From: Galerina marginata
Lineage: Eukaryota > Basidiomycota > Agaricomycetes > Agaricales > Galerinaceae
Direction: 5' to 3'
Length of the DNA: 64,000 bases
Assembly: GCA_023014335.1 (NCBI GenBank)
Contig: JAECYW010000001.1
Coordinates: forward strand, 992,001 to 1,056,000
The notes under the pieces were generated by a model. It made no database searches. It was not told where the DNA came from and saw only the letters and a program-made list of their open reading frames with translations. Below are positions 1 through 11,374 of the stretch, piece after piece. The position numbers were made by a program, and so were the translations under genes. Positions within the stretch are counted from its first letter, which is position 1, and each line of letters starts with the position of its first letter.

Positions 1-323
1 TCGACCCCCATGCGCGCGCCATTCACGCAAGTCCTGTTTCGCATTTCGACTTGGGAAGCCCGGCTTCGATACATGGACCAGAGCCCCGCGAGTCAGAAGT
101 ACGAGGTAGTGCTCTTCCTTCGATGATGAACGTTGGAAAAACGATCTTCCCGCTGTTCTGTATCCCCGTATACGAACATGCGTGGATGAGTGCTGGGTTT
201 GGTGTATGGGGCAAGGAAGCCTGGCTGAGGGAGTTCTGGTCTGTACTTGACTGGAGGAAGGTGAGCAAGGCATATCGGGTTGCAAAAGAGGGTGGTTTAT
301 CGAAGCCACTGACTAAAATATAA
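1..323 (+). CDS. Fe/Mn superoxide dismutase-like mitochondrial ribosomal protein (mS42/mS43 type), 3' end
   Basis: Only the C-terminal part is in the window; the frame is open from base 3 and stops with TAA at 321-323. The visible segment carries PLFCIPVYEHAWM followed by GVWGKEAWLREFWSVLDW, which is the C-terminal half of the Fe/Mn superoxide dismutase fold. In fungi this degenerate form, with a variable low-complexity insert in front, is typical of the small-subunit mitochondrial ribosomal proteins mS42/mS43 (Rsm26/Mrp1) rather than a working SOD. The residues before it (Ser/Pro/Glu-rich) fit that variable insert. A true mitochondrial Mn-SOD is the alternative and cannot be excluded without the N-terminal metal ligands, which lie outside the window. 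Confidence 0.6.
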   Translation, partial: DPHARAIHASPVSHFDLGSPASIHGPEPRESEVRGSALPSMMNVGKTIFPLFCIPVYEHAWMSAGFGVWGKEAWLREFWSVLDWRKVSKAYRVAKEGGLSKPLTKI

Positions 324-476
324 TGACATCCCTACTCATTAATATCATACTTTTATTTAATCTATTTTCTGAGCTTCGTCGTGAAAATATAGCCTGCCTG
401 GGAGATAAGGTCGTTTGTTTTCGAAGACTTCAGTGGATATTCATGATAATTTACAGATAATTTCTACAAAATACAA

Positions 477-2584
477 CTACGAGCCTGTTTTCAATGCCAT
501 GAGAGCACACAGAGCGGCTTAAGAGACAAAATATGAGTTTCTTCTTCTTGGTTGGGTCAAGAAAGTGTGCTTACCACCAACACCGCTGCCATCCTTGGCT
601 AGACCAATCTCTACTCGTTTTTCTACTTCTTCTCCAACGAGAATCCGAAGCGATTCTCGAAGCATTTGCCCTAAAATTGGGGTAAAGTTCGACAAGACTT
701 GTTAAAAAAATGCCATTCCGTCAAAGGTACTCCGGAGAAAGTGCTTAGTGACAAATACCTTCCATCCACACCAAAACCAAGCGTCTCGTTCAATCCTCGG
801 GTCGGCTGATGCTTCCCTCTCAAAGTCGCTCGCTCGGTCTGAATTAAGACCGTCGCAACCGCGACTCCGCTCAGCAATGCCGCTCTTCTAGCGACAATAG
901 AACATATCCAACGAACAATCTAGGCAAGATGAGATCAGGTACTCGGAAAAGATAAAACTTACCGCAGCATCTTTCAATGACACGTCCTCCTCTTTGAATC
1001 CCAGGACCTTTACAGTATTGCCACGAATCTCATCCAATTTTTTCACAACCTTCGGCAATAAATTCTCCCTCTTAAACTCGGCGCCGAGGGGAGGAGTTAC
1101 GAAAGCGTCAGGGCTCTTGTCGTCTCCGAATCCAGACCTCCTCAGTTGCGCTCATGAAGCTAGTATCGACGCCATAATGTTTGTTCAACACAGGGGTGGA
1201 TTTTCCTCCGAAAAGTAGTGACTTTGGCGTAGCGTCAACCAATGCGACCATTATACTCCGAACAATCTCTCCCAAATACATCCCAGAAATAAACTTCTCA
1301 AATGCCTGGAATTTCGGATTGATGCTGAGACGGTCAATGGCATTATCGAACGGCGTTGTTGGGAAGATGGGAACGCTGTAGATGGTTTAAGAAATTTCAA
1401 TGCGTAGTGGAATATAATATTACACGTACAGAGTTATTGAAGGCTCCCCATTCCGTGTTGATGACCATTTCCCCCCCTTTGGCTGCAGCAGGACTTCCAG
1501 CTAGTTTCTTGATATTTTCTGCGAGGTTAGTCTCAGTACCAGCACAAAGTATGGAATCGATGACACCTACCGACTCGTTCTATGTAGGCACCGTTTGTTC
1601 CCGTGCCAAAGATAGCACCCGAGATACAACCTCCAGCTTGATACGCACGCGATAGGAGCGCGCCGACAGGTCTAATGGATAGGTTACTTGGGTTTTAGGT
1701 CGATCCGAATATAAATACATACGTCATTAACTAGCGCGACGCACTTTACGTGCATGCGTTTCCTATCAAACGCGTCCTGTAGAAGTTTCACAACATCGTT
1801 GCCAATAGCATGCTTTGCAGAAAACCCTTTCGTCCAAGTCAGAATCTTCCCAGATCCCAGGGCCGTCTGTTCTACGGGGAAAGAGAAGGTCAAGCCGAGG
1901 TGAACATCAGATATAGGAGCTCCGGATTTCTCGTCTGCGGGCGATGCGTAGTCAGTGGTCGCGTGCGTTCGTCAAGAACGCGTCCACGGAATCGGCAAGA
2001 TAATCTACCAGGACACAGTTTGGTCATCCATCAGGCAAGGGTCTTATAGCGCCTGTTACTCACCAAATAATGCAGTCGCTTCTCCTGACTTCAGAGTCTC
2101 CGAAACCTTGTACTTTTGCTGAACCAGATTGAAGGTCTTATCTCCGTTCAGGACAACCTCACAAACTCGCCTGTGAGCATCTGGTTAAAAAAAAACCTCG
2201 AAAAACATGGTGGCGTTCAGATACGCACAAATTGGTACCACCTAAATCAAGCGCGAGGAAGGTACTAGATCATAGTTTGGGTTGTTGTGGGACGCATTCT
2301 GGTGACATCACAAGGACATACCCAGTTTCTGTGCCATCGGGGACTGCAGTAACGAACGAAGGACTGGAATAAGATTGAAATTCAAAACAGCATCGTATAG
2401 GAATTTTGCAGAAGTTTACATCATGGCCATAGGCCTGAGCATAGTTTTCCAATCCGATTTTAAACTCGGCGAGGAAGGTTTTGGTGAGCTCCACGAGAAC
2501 CTCTTCCTCAAGGCTGAACTGCCGATGAATGAGGTCGAACAAAGCTTGAGGGCCTTCATATTGATAGGTAGGCAGCGAGGCCAT
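477..2584 (-). CDS. Hexokinase/glucokinase, multi-exon, four apparent +1 frameshifts
   Basis: Phosphorylates glucose and related hexoses with ATP in the cytosol, the first step of glycolysis. The N-terminal exon starts at the ATG at 2582-2584 (MASLPTYQYEGPQALFDL). The phosphate-binding motif TFLALDLGGTNL follows, then LGLTFSFPVEQTALGSG, the sugar-binding WTKGF segment, CVALVNDTVGALL, ISGAIFGTGTNGAY, and the C-terminal ESLRILVGEEVEKRVEIG and GVGAALCAL. The last exon is 477-517, after an intron at 518-574. Order and length match fungal hexokinases of about 500 residues. Continuity needs one base removed at each of about 666, 1138, 1668 and 1966; no intron explains these. Hexokinase and glucokinase cannot be separated by eye. 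Active-site motifs are intact, so I read it as a functional gene with sequence errors. Confidence 0.88.
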
Positions 2585-3919
2585 AGTAGATGATGGGAGT
2601 ACAAGGGTAAGTTGGATCGATCAAGACAGAATAACAGAGGGGCTTGGTGCGCGAATCTCGACCATCGCGATACGTCACTTCCTTTTCAGGACCTCCGCCT
2701 GAGGTTTTCCAAACCACAACAAGCAATTGATCCCGACACCGCACCGACAGTCATTATCCACCAGCCCATATTATCGTTGGCGACGCTCTACTAGTAGACA
2801 ATTCAAATGCTGCTTTTTATACCACGAATGCTTGCAAATTTCTCGCGAAAATCATCTTGTGTGCAGTTACCTTTGACGCGGGCTTTTACAACTTGAAGAT
2901 CCTATGCCCACAATGATTTGCCCCACATACGGCTGAATGTCACAAAGGTCCAAAGGATCCTTAGCCTTCTGGGCAAGAGCTATATGCGTACATGGGTCCT
3001 CCGAGCTTCTCCTCTCGAACAAGAGTGACATGTCGTTTTGACAAGCTTTACTCAACGTCCACAACAGTAGCCGTCCGCCACAATCCATACATGGTCCAAA
3101 CCAAATGCAAAGCTGCAGCGCCACCCATTGGTGGTACTACTTCGATTCGTCACCGGTCTACACGAGGCTCTGACTGGCACAGGCAATTGTGAGTGCACCC
3201 GACCAGGGTACATATCTCTCTCTATCTCCACTGCATCTGCATCTTCGCTGACAATGAACAACAGGCAGAAAGGAAGTCGAGGAGAAAGCAACGAATGAGT
3301 CTCTAAACTCGAGTCCCTATGAAGCATTTTGCACGTTGTTGCACGGCAAGTAGAACTTCGGCGGCAAAATATCGGATACGCAAGTCTTGTCTGTTCCCTG
3401 CCCGGCCAACTTCCACAGGCGCACATCAGTTCGCTTCCGGTAAAAGCTCGGTTTTTTTTTTCTGAACGCGACATTGACCATGAGGATGGTCAAGACAGTT
3501 AGGTGTCTCAGCGAGCTTCAGCCGTTGACATTGCTTACGGTCAAACCCTACAACAGTTCTAGACTGTAGTAATTTCGCCCCCGGCGCTTCTTGATTGAGA
3601 TGTTTTGGACGACAATTTCGATCACCAGCCCGACACCGACTGGTTGCTCTATGTAGCCTCCTCTGGCGGAAATCCCGGCGCGTCAATTTTTGACATGTGA
3701 TGACTTTCTGCTAAGCGAAATTCTATTTTTTACCCATAATTGATGCGCTTCGCGATCTCCAGCTAGCGCTTCGAATTCTTTTCAATATGGGGCCCGCGTT
3801 CTGTGGTGTCATTTTTCACTTTCCGTAGAACTGCCTTTTCATCATGTGGATGGGTCATCGGGTAGCGCGCTGGCAACACCGAGATATGGACTTGGGCTGT
3901 TATACACCTTAAGTCCTGC
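2585..3919. other. Intergenic region, no recognisable gene
   Basis: Spacer between the divergent hexokinase and GH35 genes, so it holds both promoters. On the minus strand, 2867-3200 has adjacent open stretches in two frames (one with PPMGGAAALHLVW, one with DPLDLCDIQPYVGQIIVG) that could be exons of an unrecognised gene or remnant. I could not match them to a family. Confidence 0.4.
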
Positions 3920-3926
3920 TATAAAA
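3920..3926 (+). promoter_or_regulatory. TATA box of the GH35 gene
   Basis: TATAAAA lies 49 bases before the ATG of the beta-galactosidase gene. A clear TATA box suits an inducible secreted-enzyme gene. Transcription start was not mapped. Confidence 0.6.
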
Positions 3927-3974
3927 GCCGGGAAAATCAGTAAAAGCGGGTCTCAAAGTCCACATCGTTAAAGG

Positions 3975-6900
3975 ATGAAGGCTTCGTTCTTAAAGCTAGT
4001 CTCGCTACTGTGCGCAGTGGTTGTTGTAGCAAAAAGCCATGACTACAGCCAGAGGGGCCGTAGGTCGATGCTCCCAAGGCAAATGCTCACCGACTCTCTC
4101 CAGACGAACGTAAGTCACCACTGTTTTTCAACTCTAATGTTTCACGACTAAAACATGGTTCTAAAGGTGACCTGGGATCAGTATTCTTATTTTGTCAATG
4201 GAAAGCGTATAATGCTTTTCAGCGGAGAGGTTCATCCTTATCGGTAAGCAAAAGACAAGGCTCAGTGGTCCCCAAATTGCTTACGTGGGTCTGCACGACA
4301 GAATGCCTGTTCAGAGCCTCCACCTCGACATTTTCCAAAAAATTAAGTACGTCTGGGTGATAAGGTTTTAATCTCTTTGCTGATACTCCTTTGCAGAGCC
4401 ATGGGTTTTAATGCAGTTTCTTTTTACATCTTTTGGGGCATCCTTGAACCAAAACGCGGGGAGATTTCGTTCGAAGGTTTCCGAGATTTGCAACCTTTCA
4501 TCGACGCCGCCAAGCAAGCCGGTATCTACCTGATTGCTCGACCAGGGTAAGAATAATTGTTCAGATTACTGGTTGCTTTGGTTGAACAATCTCTAAACCC
4601 TCTATAGACCCTATATTAACGCAGAAACAACTGCTGGAGGGTTCCCCGGATGGGGTACCTATACACCTGGAGTTTGGAGGACTTCTAATACAACCTACCT
4701 TGATGCTTATGCTGGCTATATCGAGACTGTCGGTGCTAAACTGGCCGCCAATGAAATTACGAAAGGCGGTCCCATTATTTTAGTTCAGGTGCGCGTTTAT
4801 TGTATTTCATTATTGCCCATTTTTGAACAATACACTAGTCTGAAAACGAATACAGTGGATTCCAAGCACCCTATTCTGAAGACTTCGTCTATGAAAGCAA
4901 ACTCATGCAATCATTCGTAAGCAAATTTGTAGCCGAGTTTGTTCCCTCTGACAGTGATCGGTTCCAGAGAGATGCTGGAGTGACTGTCCCGTTGACCACA
5001 AATGACGCTTGGCCAGGAGGCCATTACACCACCGTCGATGTTTACGGATACGATTCCTATCCAAACGGGTTTGACTGCTCGCATCCCGACACATGGTCGC
5101 CCACTGCTGTTCCAGAGTCAGTACAAAGCCATGTGCCTACTTATTTTCATTTTTGACACTCACACAGGTATTTCTGGGGCTCTCATCTTCAGTATAATCC
5201 ACAAGATTTGAACGCTGTTTATGAATTCCAAGGTGGTGCTTTCGATGGATGGTTCGCGCCTAAATTTCATTCCTAGAAGTTATGCTAACGGTCATTCCAG
5301 GGGTGGTTCTGGCTATGAAACTTGCGGCGTGCTTACAGGCCCTGAATTTGAACGAGGTGATCTCCAAATTAATCTCAGAATTTATTCTGTTTGACTGATG
5401 GATATTTAGTCTTCTACAAGAACCAATTTGCTATGTCCACGACATATCTTAACTTATACATGATCTTCGGTGGCACCAACTGGGGAGGAATCGCTCATCC
5501 CGGTAAGTGGCATAACAAGAACTGCGGAAATCACACTAACAAGATTTGAAGGTGTCTACACGTCATACGACTACGTATGTCTTAGTATATGCTATGGAAA
5601 TGTCTACCTGAACTTTTTATCAGGGCTCCGCTATCGCAGAAGACAGGACCTTGCGCGAGAAGTTCTACGAACTCAAGCTACAAGCAAGCTTCATGGCTGT
5701 TTCTCCTGCATTCCTCACCACCAGGCCTCAGAATATCTACAATACTCAAGGTTCATTCACTGGAAACACCGCACTGAAGACGACCCAAGTCTTAGATGTT
5801 GTCGGGGGTAAAACTGGATTCTATGTCGTCAGGTATTACCATAGATTAAGGCGCTATTCATGCTCTGATTCTTTTATTTTGAAAGGCAAAACGATGCGTC
5901 TACAAATGCGCTTCAGACGTACAAGCTATCGCTGCCCACCAGTTTTGGAACTCTTGCGATCCCAACCCTCGGAGGTGCACTGCACGTTGAACGGCAAGGA
6001 CTCGAAAATCCATGTTGTTGACTACAGCGCCGGGTCGACCACCCTTTTGTACTCCACTGGTGAAATAATGACTTGGTAAGAGCCAGACTTTGACCTATAT
6101 TGAACAGCTCGTTTATCCTGTCTTGAAAAAGGGCCACGATCGACGGCCGTGATGTCATTGTTCTCTACGGCAGTGCTGGCGAACTACATGAAACTGCTAT
6201 CAAGCTTACGACACCAGCACCACCTACAGTCAAGGTTGTCTCGGGTAGTGGCAATGTTGCACAGAAGGTTTTGACCAGTGGCAGCAGCACTGCTCTTGCC
6301 CTGCAATACACCACCACCGGACAGACTGTTGTCCAAGTTGGAAGCAATATTCTTCTTTATATTGTTGGTAAGTTGAGGTGTCCTATCATTTCCAGTAATA
6401 TCCGACCTATCTCGATACAGACCGTGCTAACGCATACCAATTCTGGGTCCTTCACCCACCCACGACCGGCGATTTGGCCCAATTCAACACAGAAAACCCC
6501 ATCATCGTCAAAGGTGGTTACCTCATGCGCACAGTCAACGTCAAGGGCAGCACTCTGGCTTTGACCGGAGATCTTAACAATACTTCCAACTTCGAAATCA
6601 TCGCACCTGCCGCACAATCCAAGTCAATCACCTTCAACGGCGCCGCGTTGACAGTGGCCAAGACTTCATATGGCACCCTGACCGCCAAAAAGACCGTTTC
6701 TCTTCCTGATGCCTCTCTCCCGCATCTGCCATCTATCTCATGGGTAAGCGTTCTCTCTAGAAATACTAGAAATTTGTGATGTTGAAGTTCAATCGTCTTC
6801 AAGAAAACTGCCAACAGTTTACCCGAGATCGCTCCCGGTTACTCTGATGCCCTCTGGACCGTCGCGAACCGTACTACCACAGTCAACCCTTGGGGAAAGC

Positions 6901-8118
6901 CTGCTCCTGTGGTCCTCTGGGCTGGTGATTACGGCTTCCACACTGGAAACATCCTCTGGCGTGCCCACTTCGCCGCGACTGGGACTGAGACAGCGTTCAA
7001 GGTTCATGTCATGGGTGGTTCCGCGTTTGCTTTTTCCGTCTGGTTGGATTCAACTTTCATTGGGTCTTGGGAAGGCGATGCTGTTCATGGCGATTACGAG
7101 GGCACATTCACTGTGCCTGCTCTGACAAAATCCTCCGCCCATGTCATCACAATTTTGCAAGACCATATGGGGTACGAAGAGGACTGGACCGCTGCCAGTG
7201 ACTCCTTCAAAACTCCCAGAGGTATCATAAGCTACTCCTTCATTGGCAGCCCTTCTACCACTGTCAGCCAGTGGAAGATCGCAGGCAACCTCGGCGGCGA
7301 GAGTGTGCGTGTTTTCTCTACATCCTTCCAACCGAAAAGTTAAATATATTTGTGACAGTACGCCGACCGGAACTCGCGGAGCTTTGAACGAGGGTGGCCT
7401 CTTTGCTGAACGTCAAGGTAAAGTGGTTTTGACGTTCTCTAGAATTTATCTCATGCTCGTTCAACTAGGCTGGCATTTGCCAGGGTTCAAGGACGCTGAC
7501 TGGGCCACTGGGTCTCCGCTTTCAGGCATCAAGACAGCCGGCGTTAGCATCTTCAGGCAAGTCCAACTTGCAGGCCTATGGCTCCCTTGGGTCTAATGCT
7601 ATCGACAGGTCAACATTTAATCTGGACATCCCCAACGGCGTCGACTACCCCATTTCAATCGCCGTCAGCAATTCAACCACAAACCCGCACTTCCGCTCGC
7701 AGGTACGGCTAATCACCTGTCTGAACCAACCCGATGGAGACTAATTGTGAAACGAATAGTTCTACGTGAATGGTTACCAGTTCGGAAAATACGGTATGTC
7801 TGCCCCAGTTAACCCATGAAATAGACTCATGCCCTTTGAAAGTGAACCACATCGGTCCTCAAACAGTGTTCCCCGTCCGTAAGTCAAGTTTTGGCTGAAT
7901 TGTTCAAGCTACATAAGAATTAACATATTGAATTAGCTCAAGGAATTTTGAACTACAAAGGCAAGAATACCTTGGCTGTCACACTTTGGGCAGCAGGTAC
8001 AGGAGGAGCGAAGCTCAATTCTCTCGCCCTGCAAATCAATAACAAAGTCGAAAGTAGCATGCCCGCTGTGGTCAATCAACCACTGACTGCATGGGCTGCA
8101 CGTCCTGGCGCGTTTTAG
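3975..8118 (+). CDS. Secreted beta-galactosidase, GH35 (LacA-like)
   Basis: Releases terminal beta-galactose from galactan, xyloglucan or arabinogalactan side chains outside the cell. The first 20 or so residues ([20 protein letters not shown]) are a signal peptide. The catalytic barrel follows: [41 protein letters not shown] with the acid/base Glu, and [19 protein letters not shown] with the nucleophile Glu. Next come [21 protein letters not shown] and the beta-sandwich domains, with jelly-roll segments such as [19 protein letters not shown] near the end. Overall length is about 1000 residues, as in fungal LacA enzymes. There are well over a dozen short introns, including a GC-AG intron at 7557-7608. 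Extra single bases at 5983 and 7374 break the frame. The stop is TAG at 8116-8118. Confidence 0.93.
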
Positions 8119-8265
8119 TTCGCGTAGATCTTCCTTCTAGTCGGTTTAAAATATTGTGGTGTGCAAGCTGAGGAAATAAGCAGATTCGTTACCAAGTTCC
8201 CAATAAAACACACAGGAATCGCCGACAAGTGTAAATTGGTATGTATTCTACGACAAGGCAACCTT

Positions 8266-9061
8266 CTACATGAGGTTGAGATCGCCAAACTTCTCCTTGT
8301 ATCCTGAGGGAAACATTCAAGTTGTGCAGATGTAAACGCGGATGTAGCCACAAACCTGGCACTGTCCACTTGCCCTTCTTAAGCATAGGTCTCCACAGTC
8401 TCAACAATACGTGGGTGGGCTTTGGAAACTTCGTCGACCTGATCATAGGATAAGTATGCAAATATTCCAAGAAGGACTGAACATACCGTTCAGTTGATCG
8501 AATGGACGGGCTTGCTCGATGTTGTCGAGAGTCTCCTGGAGCTGCTTGAGTTCGACATCGAATTTTCTCCTCTGTTTCCTTAGCTTTGGCCACCTAAGAA
8601 GTTACTCCGTGATCAGCTGGCATTTACACGTAGCAAGAGACGCGACTCACCGCCTTGGTTTCGAAGGTCTCAATGGCTTTGACGTGAGCATTCACATCGT
8701 ACGTCACGGGTTTGAACTCCTTCAGGGTCTTCTCTGCCTCGTCCACGATGGCCTGGTTTTTCAAGACGGAACGGTAGTGGTCGAAGCTGACAGAGGAGGG
8801 TTGGTTGGAATAGACATGGTTTAGTCGTTGTGCCTCCATGTGTCGCTTGCGGAAAGCTTGTAGGGCAGAAATGGTCTCTAAATATACGATTTAGTCCGAT
8901 GTGGATCCATTCGCGGTTTAAAAATTCAACGAACCCTTTCCGAGCCCGAGGGAGGAGTAGATGCGGGAGAAATCCTTCAGCGAAAAACAGATGGTCAGAG
9001 ACGTGTCATAGAGGAAGCCGGCATGACTTACGACCGCCACGGCGGCTGCTTTTGACGCCAT
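8266..9061 (-). CDS. ATP7: ATP synthase subunit d, mitochondrial (peripheral stalk)
   Basis: Part of the peripheral stalk of mitochondrial F1Fo-ATP synthase. After splicing and removing apparent extra bases, the product reads MASKAAAVAVDFSRIYSSLG, then FDHYRSVLKNQAIVDEAEK, KAIETFETKAVAKAKETEEK, LQETLDNIEQARPFDQL, then MLKKGKWTVPGYKEKFGDLN and LM. It aligns with yeast Atp7 from end to end, about 170-175 residues. I start at the ATG at 9059-9061; the frame stays open to an ATG at 9220, but yeast Atp7 has no such extension. Three extra bases (within 8563-8566, at 8438/8439 and at 8387) interrupt the frame. Since subunit d is essential for respiration, sequence error is likelier than loss. The gene converges tail to tail with GH35. 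Confidence 0.92.
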
Positions 9062-9346
9062 AGTCTGCGACAAAGTTAGACGCAATGAAGTGGTACGCAG
9101 GAAGATGCTACTCACTCTAAAGTCGAGAGGTGGTTGGTGCTGAAGGAAACTGACGGTAAGAAATGGGTAACCGGCAAAACCCGAAGCTTTGCTCCTGCAA
9201 GCGCCGAATGCCGAGACCATTACCCAGAAATACTCCGGATTTTCGACTCGCTCGTCGTTAAATCCTCGTTTGCGTTTCCTTTCTTACGTTGTCACTACGC
9301 GATATAATACAGGCGGCATATTTTATTCGAAAGTTTGACAGCAATA
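9062..9346. other. Spacer upstream of ATP7, nothing recognised
   Basis: Holds the ATP7 promoter and 5' untranslated region. An in-frame extension of ATP7 runs to 9220 but looks untranslated. Confidence 0.4.
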
Positions 9347-9729
9347 CAGTCATCCACCGGCTAATGTTACGCCACCACTGAGTGTTACACCTTCATAACT
9401 AAGCCAAAAATGGGTCTTTTTTGATGAAATAAAATTTTCCTGTGAGCTGTATACGTTCTCTATTACCTTGTAAAATTTCAGAGGGAACGAATAAAAATTG
9501 ACTGAGGAATGGCGAACCCAAAGTGCCGCAAATTGGCTCACTACTCAGTGTTACACCAGTGTTTTGGGAATAACTTTGCGAGAAGTGAATAAGATCACCT
9601 GAAATTTTGACTGAAGGAACTAACAGAATTATAAAGAATTATCATATGGTTTTTATTGGGAAAAAGTGCGATGAAAATTTTTCATTTTGATTTTTAACTT
9701 TCAGTGTAACATTAGCCGGTGGATGACTG
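9347..9729. mobile_element. Non-autonomous Tc1/mariner-type MITE with 24-bp perfect inverted repeats
   Basis: The left end starts CAGTCATCCACCGGCTAATG and the right end is its exact reverse complement over 24 bases (9347-9370 and 9706-9729). A TA dinucleotide flanks both sides (9345-9346 and 9730-9731), the target duplication expected for Tc1/mariner elements. The 383-bp interior has no transposase frame. A 14-base motif of the form CTSAGTGTTACACC occurs twice inside (9378-9391 and 9544-9557), and a related CAGTGTAAC touches the right repeat, so the ends may contain stacked transposase-binding sites. It presumably moves in trans using a full-length relative elsewhere in the genome. Confidence 0.85.
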
Positions 9730-9731
9730 TA

Positions 9732-10783
9732 ATACAGAGGAAAACCCGACTTCCGTCGTTCAGGACCGCCTCGAAGACAAAGTAAATACAGAGAACGTCA
9801 CCTGCTTTTTTGCAATCCGCCTGGAATATATATGCAAAACCGGATTTGACCACCTGCAGCCTTTGACGGAGCAAAGAGACCCGACCGCTGACCAAGCAAT
9901 TCACAAAGTATGAACCGAGCATCAATTTTGCAAAGTCAGAATCGAGCACTTGCACTGGTACAAATGTAGCACCCCGTCATCCATCTAGGTAGCACCATTT
10001 ATGTTACTACCTATCTACCCCGACTTTTCAATATAAAAACCAAGCAGATTCTCAACCACAAACCCCACAAAACCGAAGCACGAACCCACCACTTCTTGTG
10101 TACTGACAAAGCCCAATTTTTCTCAGACAGAGCATCTTCGGCCTTACAACTGAGCAAATATTTCCAATTGTGTAAGTCATGACCTAGCCCATTTTTCTGT
10201 ACACATTCAAGTACTAATGTAACCAACAATATGCTTGTCCCAGATGTCCGAACTGAGCCCATAATATTTTGACTTACGAGTCATGACCTCTCTTATTTTG
10301 CAGCCGTGACAAGTACTAACCTTGCCATACTTTTATTGTAGAAGAGCCATGCGTTCAACTCATGATGAAGCCCAGCTTTTGCAAGACTGTAAGTACTGAC
10401 TTAACCCTCCTTTTTGAATTGCTCAGCTTGTGATGGAGTCTTGCATCGGCGGTAAGTAATTTACCCTTGTCTTTGTCAATCTCAATCGGCTTACAGTTGT
10501 AAATATGGTGCAGATGCTGATCCTTAGTTCATGAGGTCTGCATAGGAGGCATTCAGAAGTGCTTCGGGCGGCTTCCAATGGGCTCCTTGTCTCCAACTTG
10601 AACTTGGAGCTTTCCCGCTTTCGCTCACTGGCATCCTTCGTACTAGTAACTGGCAAACTCGCAGGTGGGTCATGGCCCACAACCAAAGGGAAAGATTATT
10701 CTACTTTGAGGTTGAATGTTGTGCTGATCAATTATTTTAATCTTGTTGCAGAACTTATATGCTCAGCCAGAGCTCAGTTATGA
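9732..10783. other. Gene-poor, AT-rich region with intron-like signals
   Basis: No protein is recognisable on either strand. Several GTAAGT donors (near 10170, 10389 and 10451), TCATGACCT repeated near 10177 and 10282, and AG-preceded pyrimidine tracts alternate over about 350 bases. It may be a decayed gene, a spliced non-coding transcript or old repeat sequence. Confidence 0.35.
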
Positions 10784-11030
10784 CAAAAGTATTGCTTGGT
10801 CAGGACTTTTGAGTTGATAGATATTTCAGGTTCGGTCAGTAGTAAGTACTCATTCTCAAGTCATGCTCGGTCAGAGCTTATTTGTATCAAAAGTGATGCT
10901 TGGTCAAGACATTAATGTGTCAGATATTCTGGGCTCAGTTAGTACTCAATTGAACTCAAAAGTGTTGCTCGGTCAAGACTGTGAAGTGTGGGTTTAATCA
11001 GTACTCAAAGCTGGTCAGTTAGGACTTGGG
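10784..11030. repeat. Degenerate tandem repeat, about three units
   Basis: A unit beginning CAAAAGTG-TGCTYGGTCARGAC and ending AGTACTCA recurs at 10784, 10888 and 10957, with GATATT and GGTTCGGTCAGT/GGCTCAGTTAGT sub-motifs between. Spacing varies (about 104 and 69 bases), so the array has decayed. Isolated copies of the GCTCGGTCAARGA core continue to about 11320. No coding potential is visible. Confidence 0.55.
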
Positions 11031-11374
11031 AATTGGCTAGATTGGGAGTTAATATATTGCTTCGTTCTGGGGTCTCACTTGCTCTCTCCAACATCATTCA
11101 TGGCTTGACTAGGAGATCAAATGTCGGGTGCTAGGTTAGTGTATGAATTAACAGGGTTAGATTGGGACTACCTAAATTCTAGGTTTGTACTCGAAAAAAT
11201 GCTACATTCAGACAGGTCCATGCTACGTCATGACTTGACATTGGTCAAAAAAAGGGGTTCGGTCAGGACATCGCCAATTTGCTTAGTTCATAGATGTTGG
11301 TCGTGTGCTCGGTCAAAGATAACAGGTGGTAGAATCCTATTTTGGAATATATATACTACGCCTGTTTGGACGCT
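11031..11374. other. Spacer with scattered copies of the same repeat core
   Basis: GGTCAAAAAAAGG, GGTTCGGTCAGGAC and GCTCGGTCAAAGA occur at about 11245, 11258 and 11310, continuing the decayed repeat. No gene seen. It lies downstream of the GH3 gene. Confidence 0.35.

Noticed and set aside
9059..9220. Longer ATP7 start at 9220
   Set aside because: Would add 53 residues unlike any Atp7; the ATG at 9061 matches the yeast protein.
10784..11030. CRISPR-like array
   Set aside because: Unit lengths vary, repeats are degenerate and spacers are not unique blocks; the host is a fungus.
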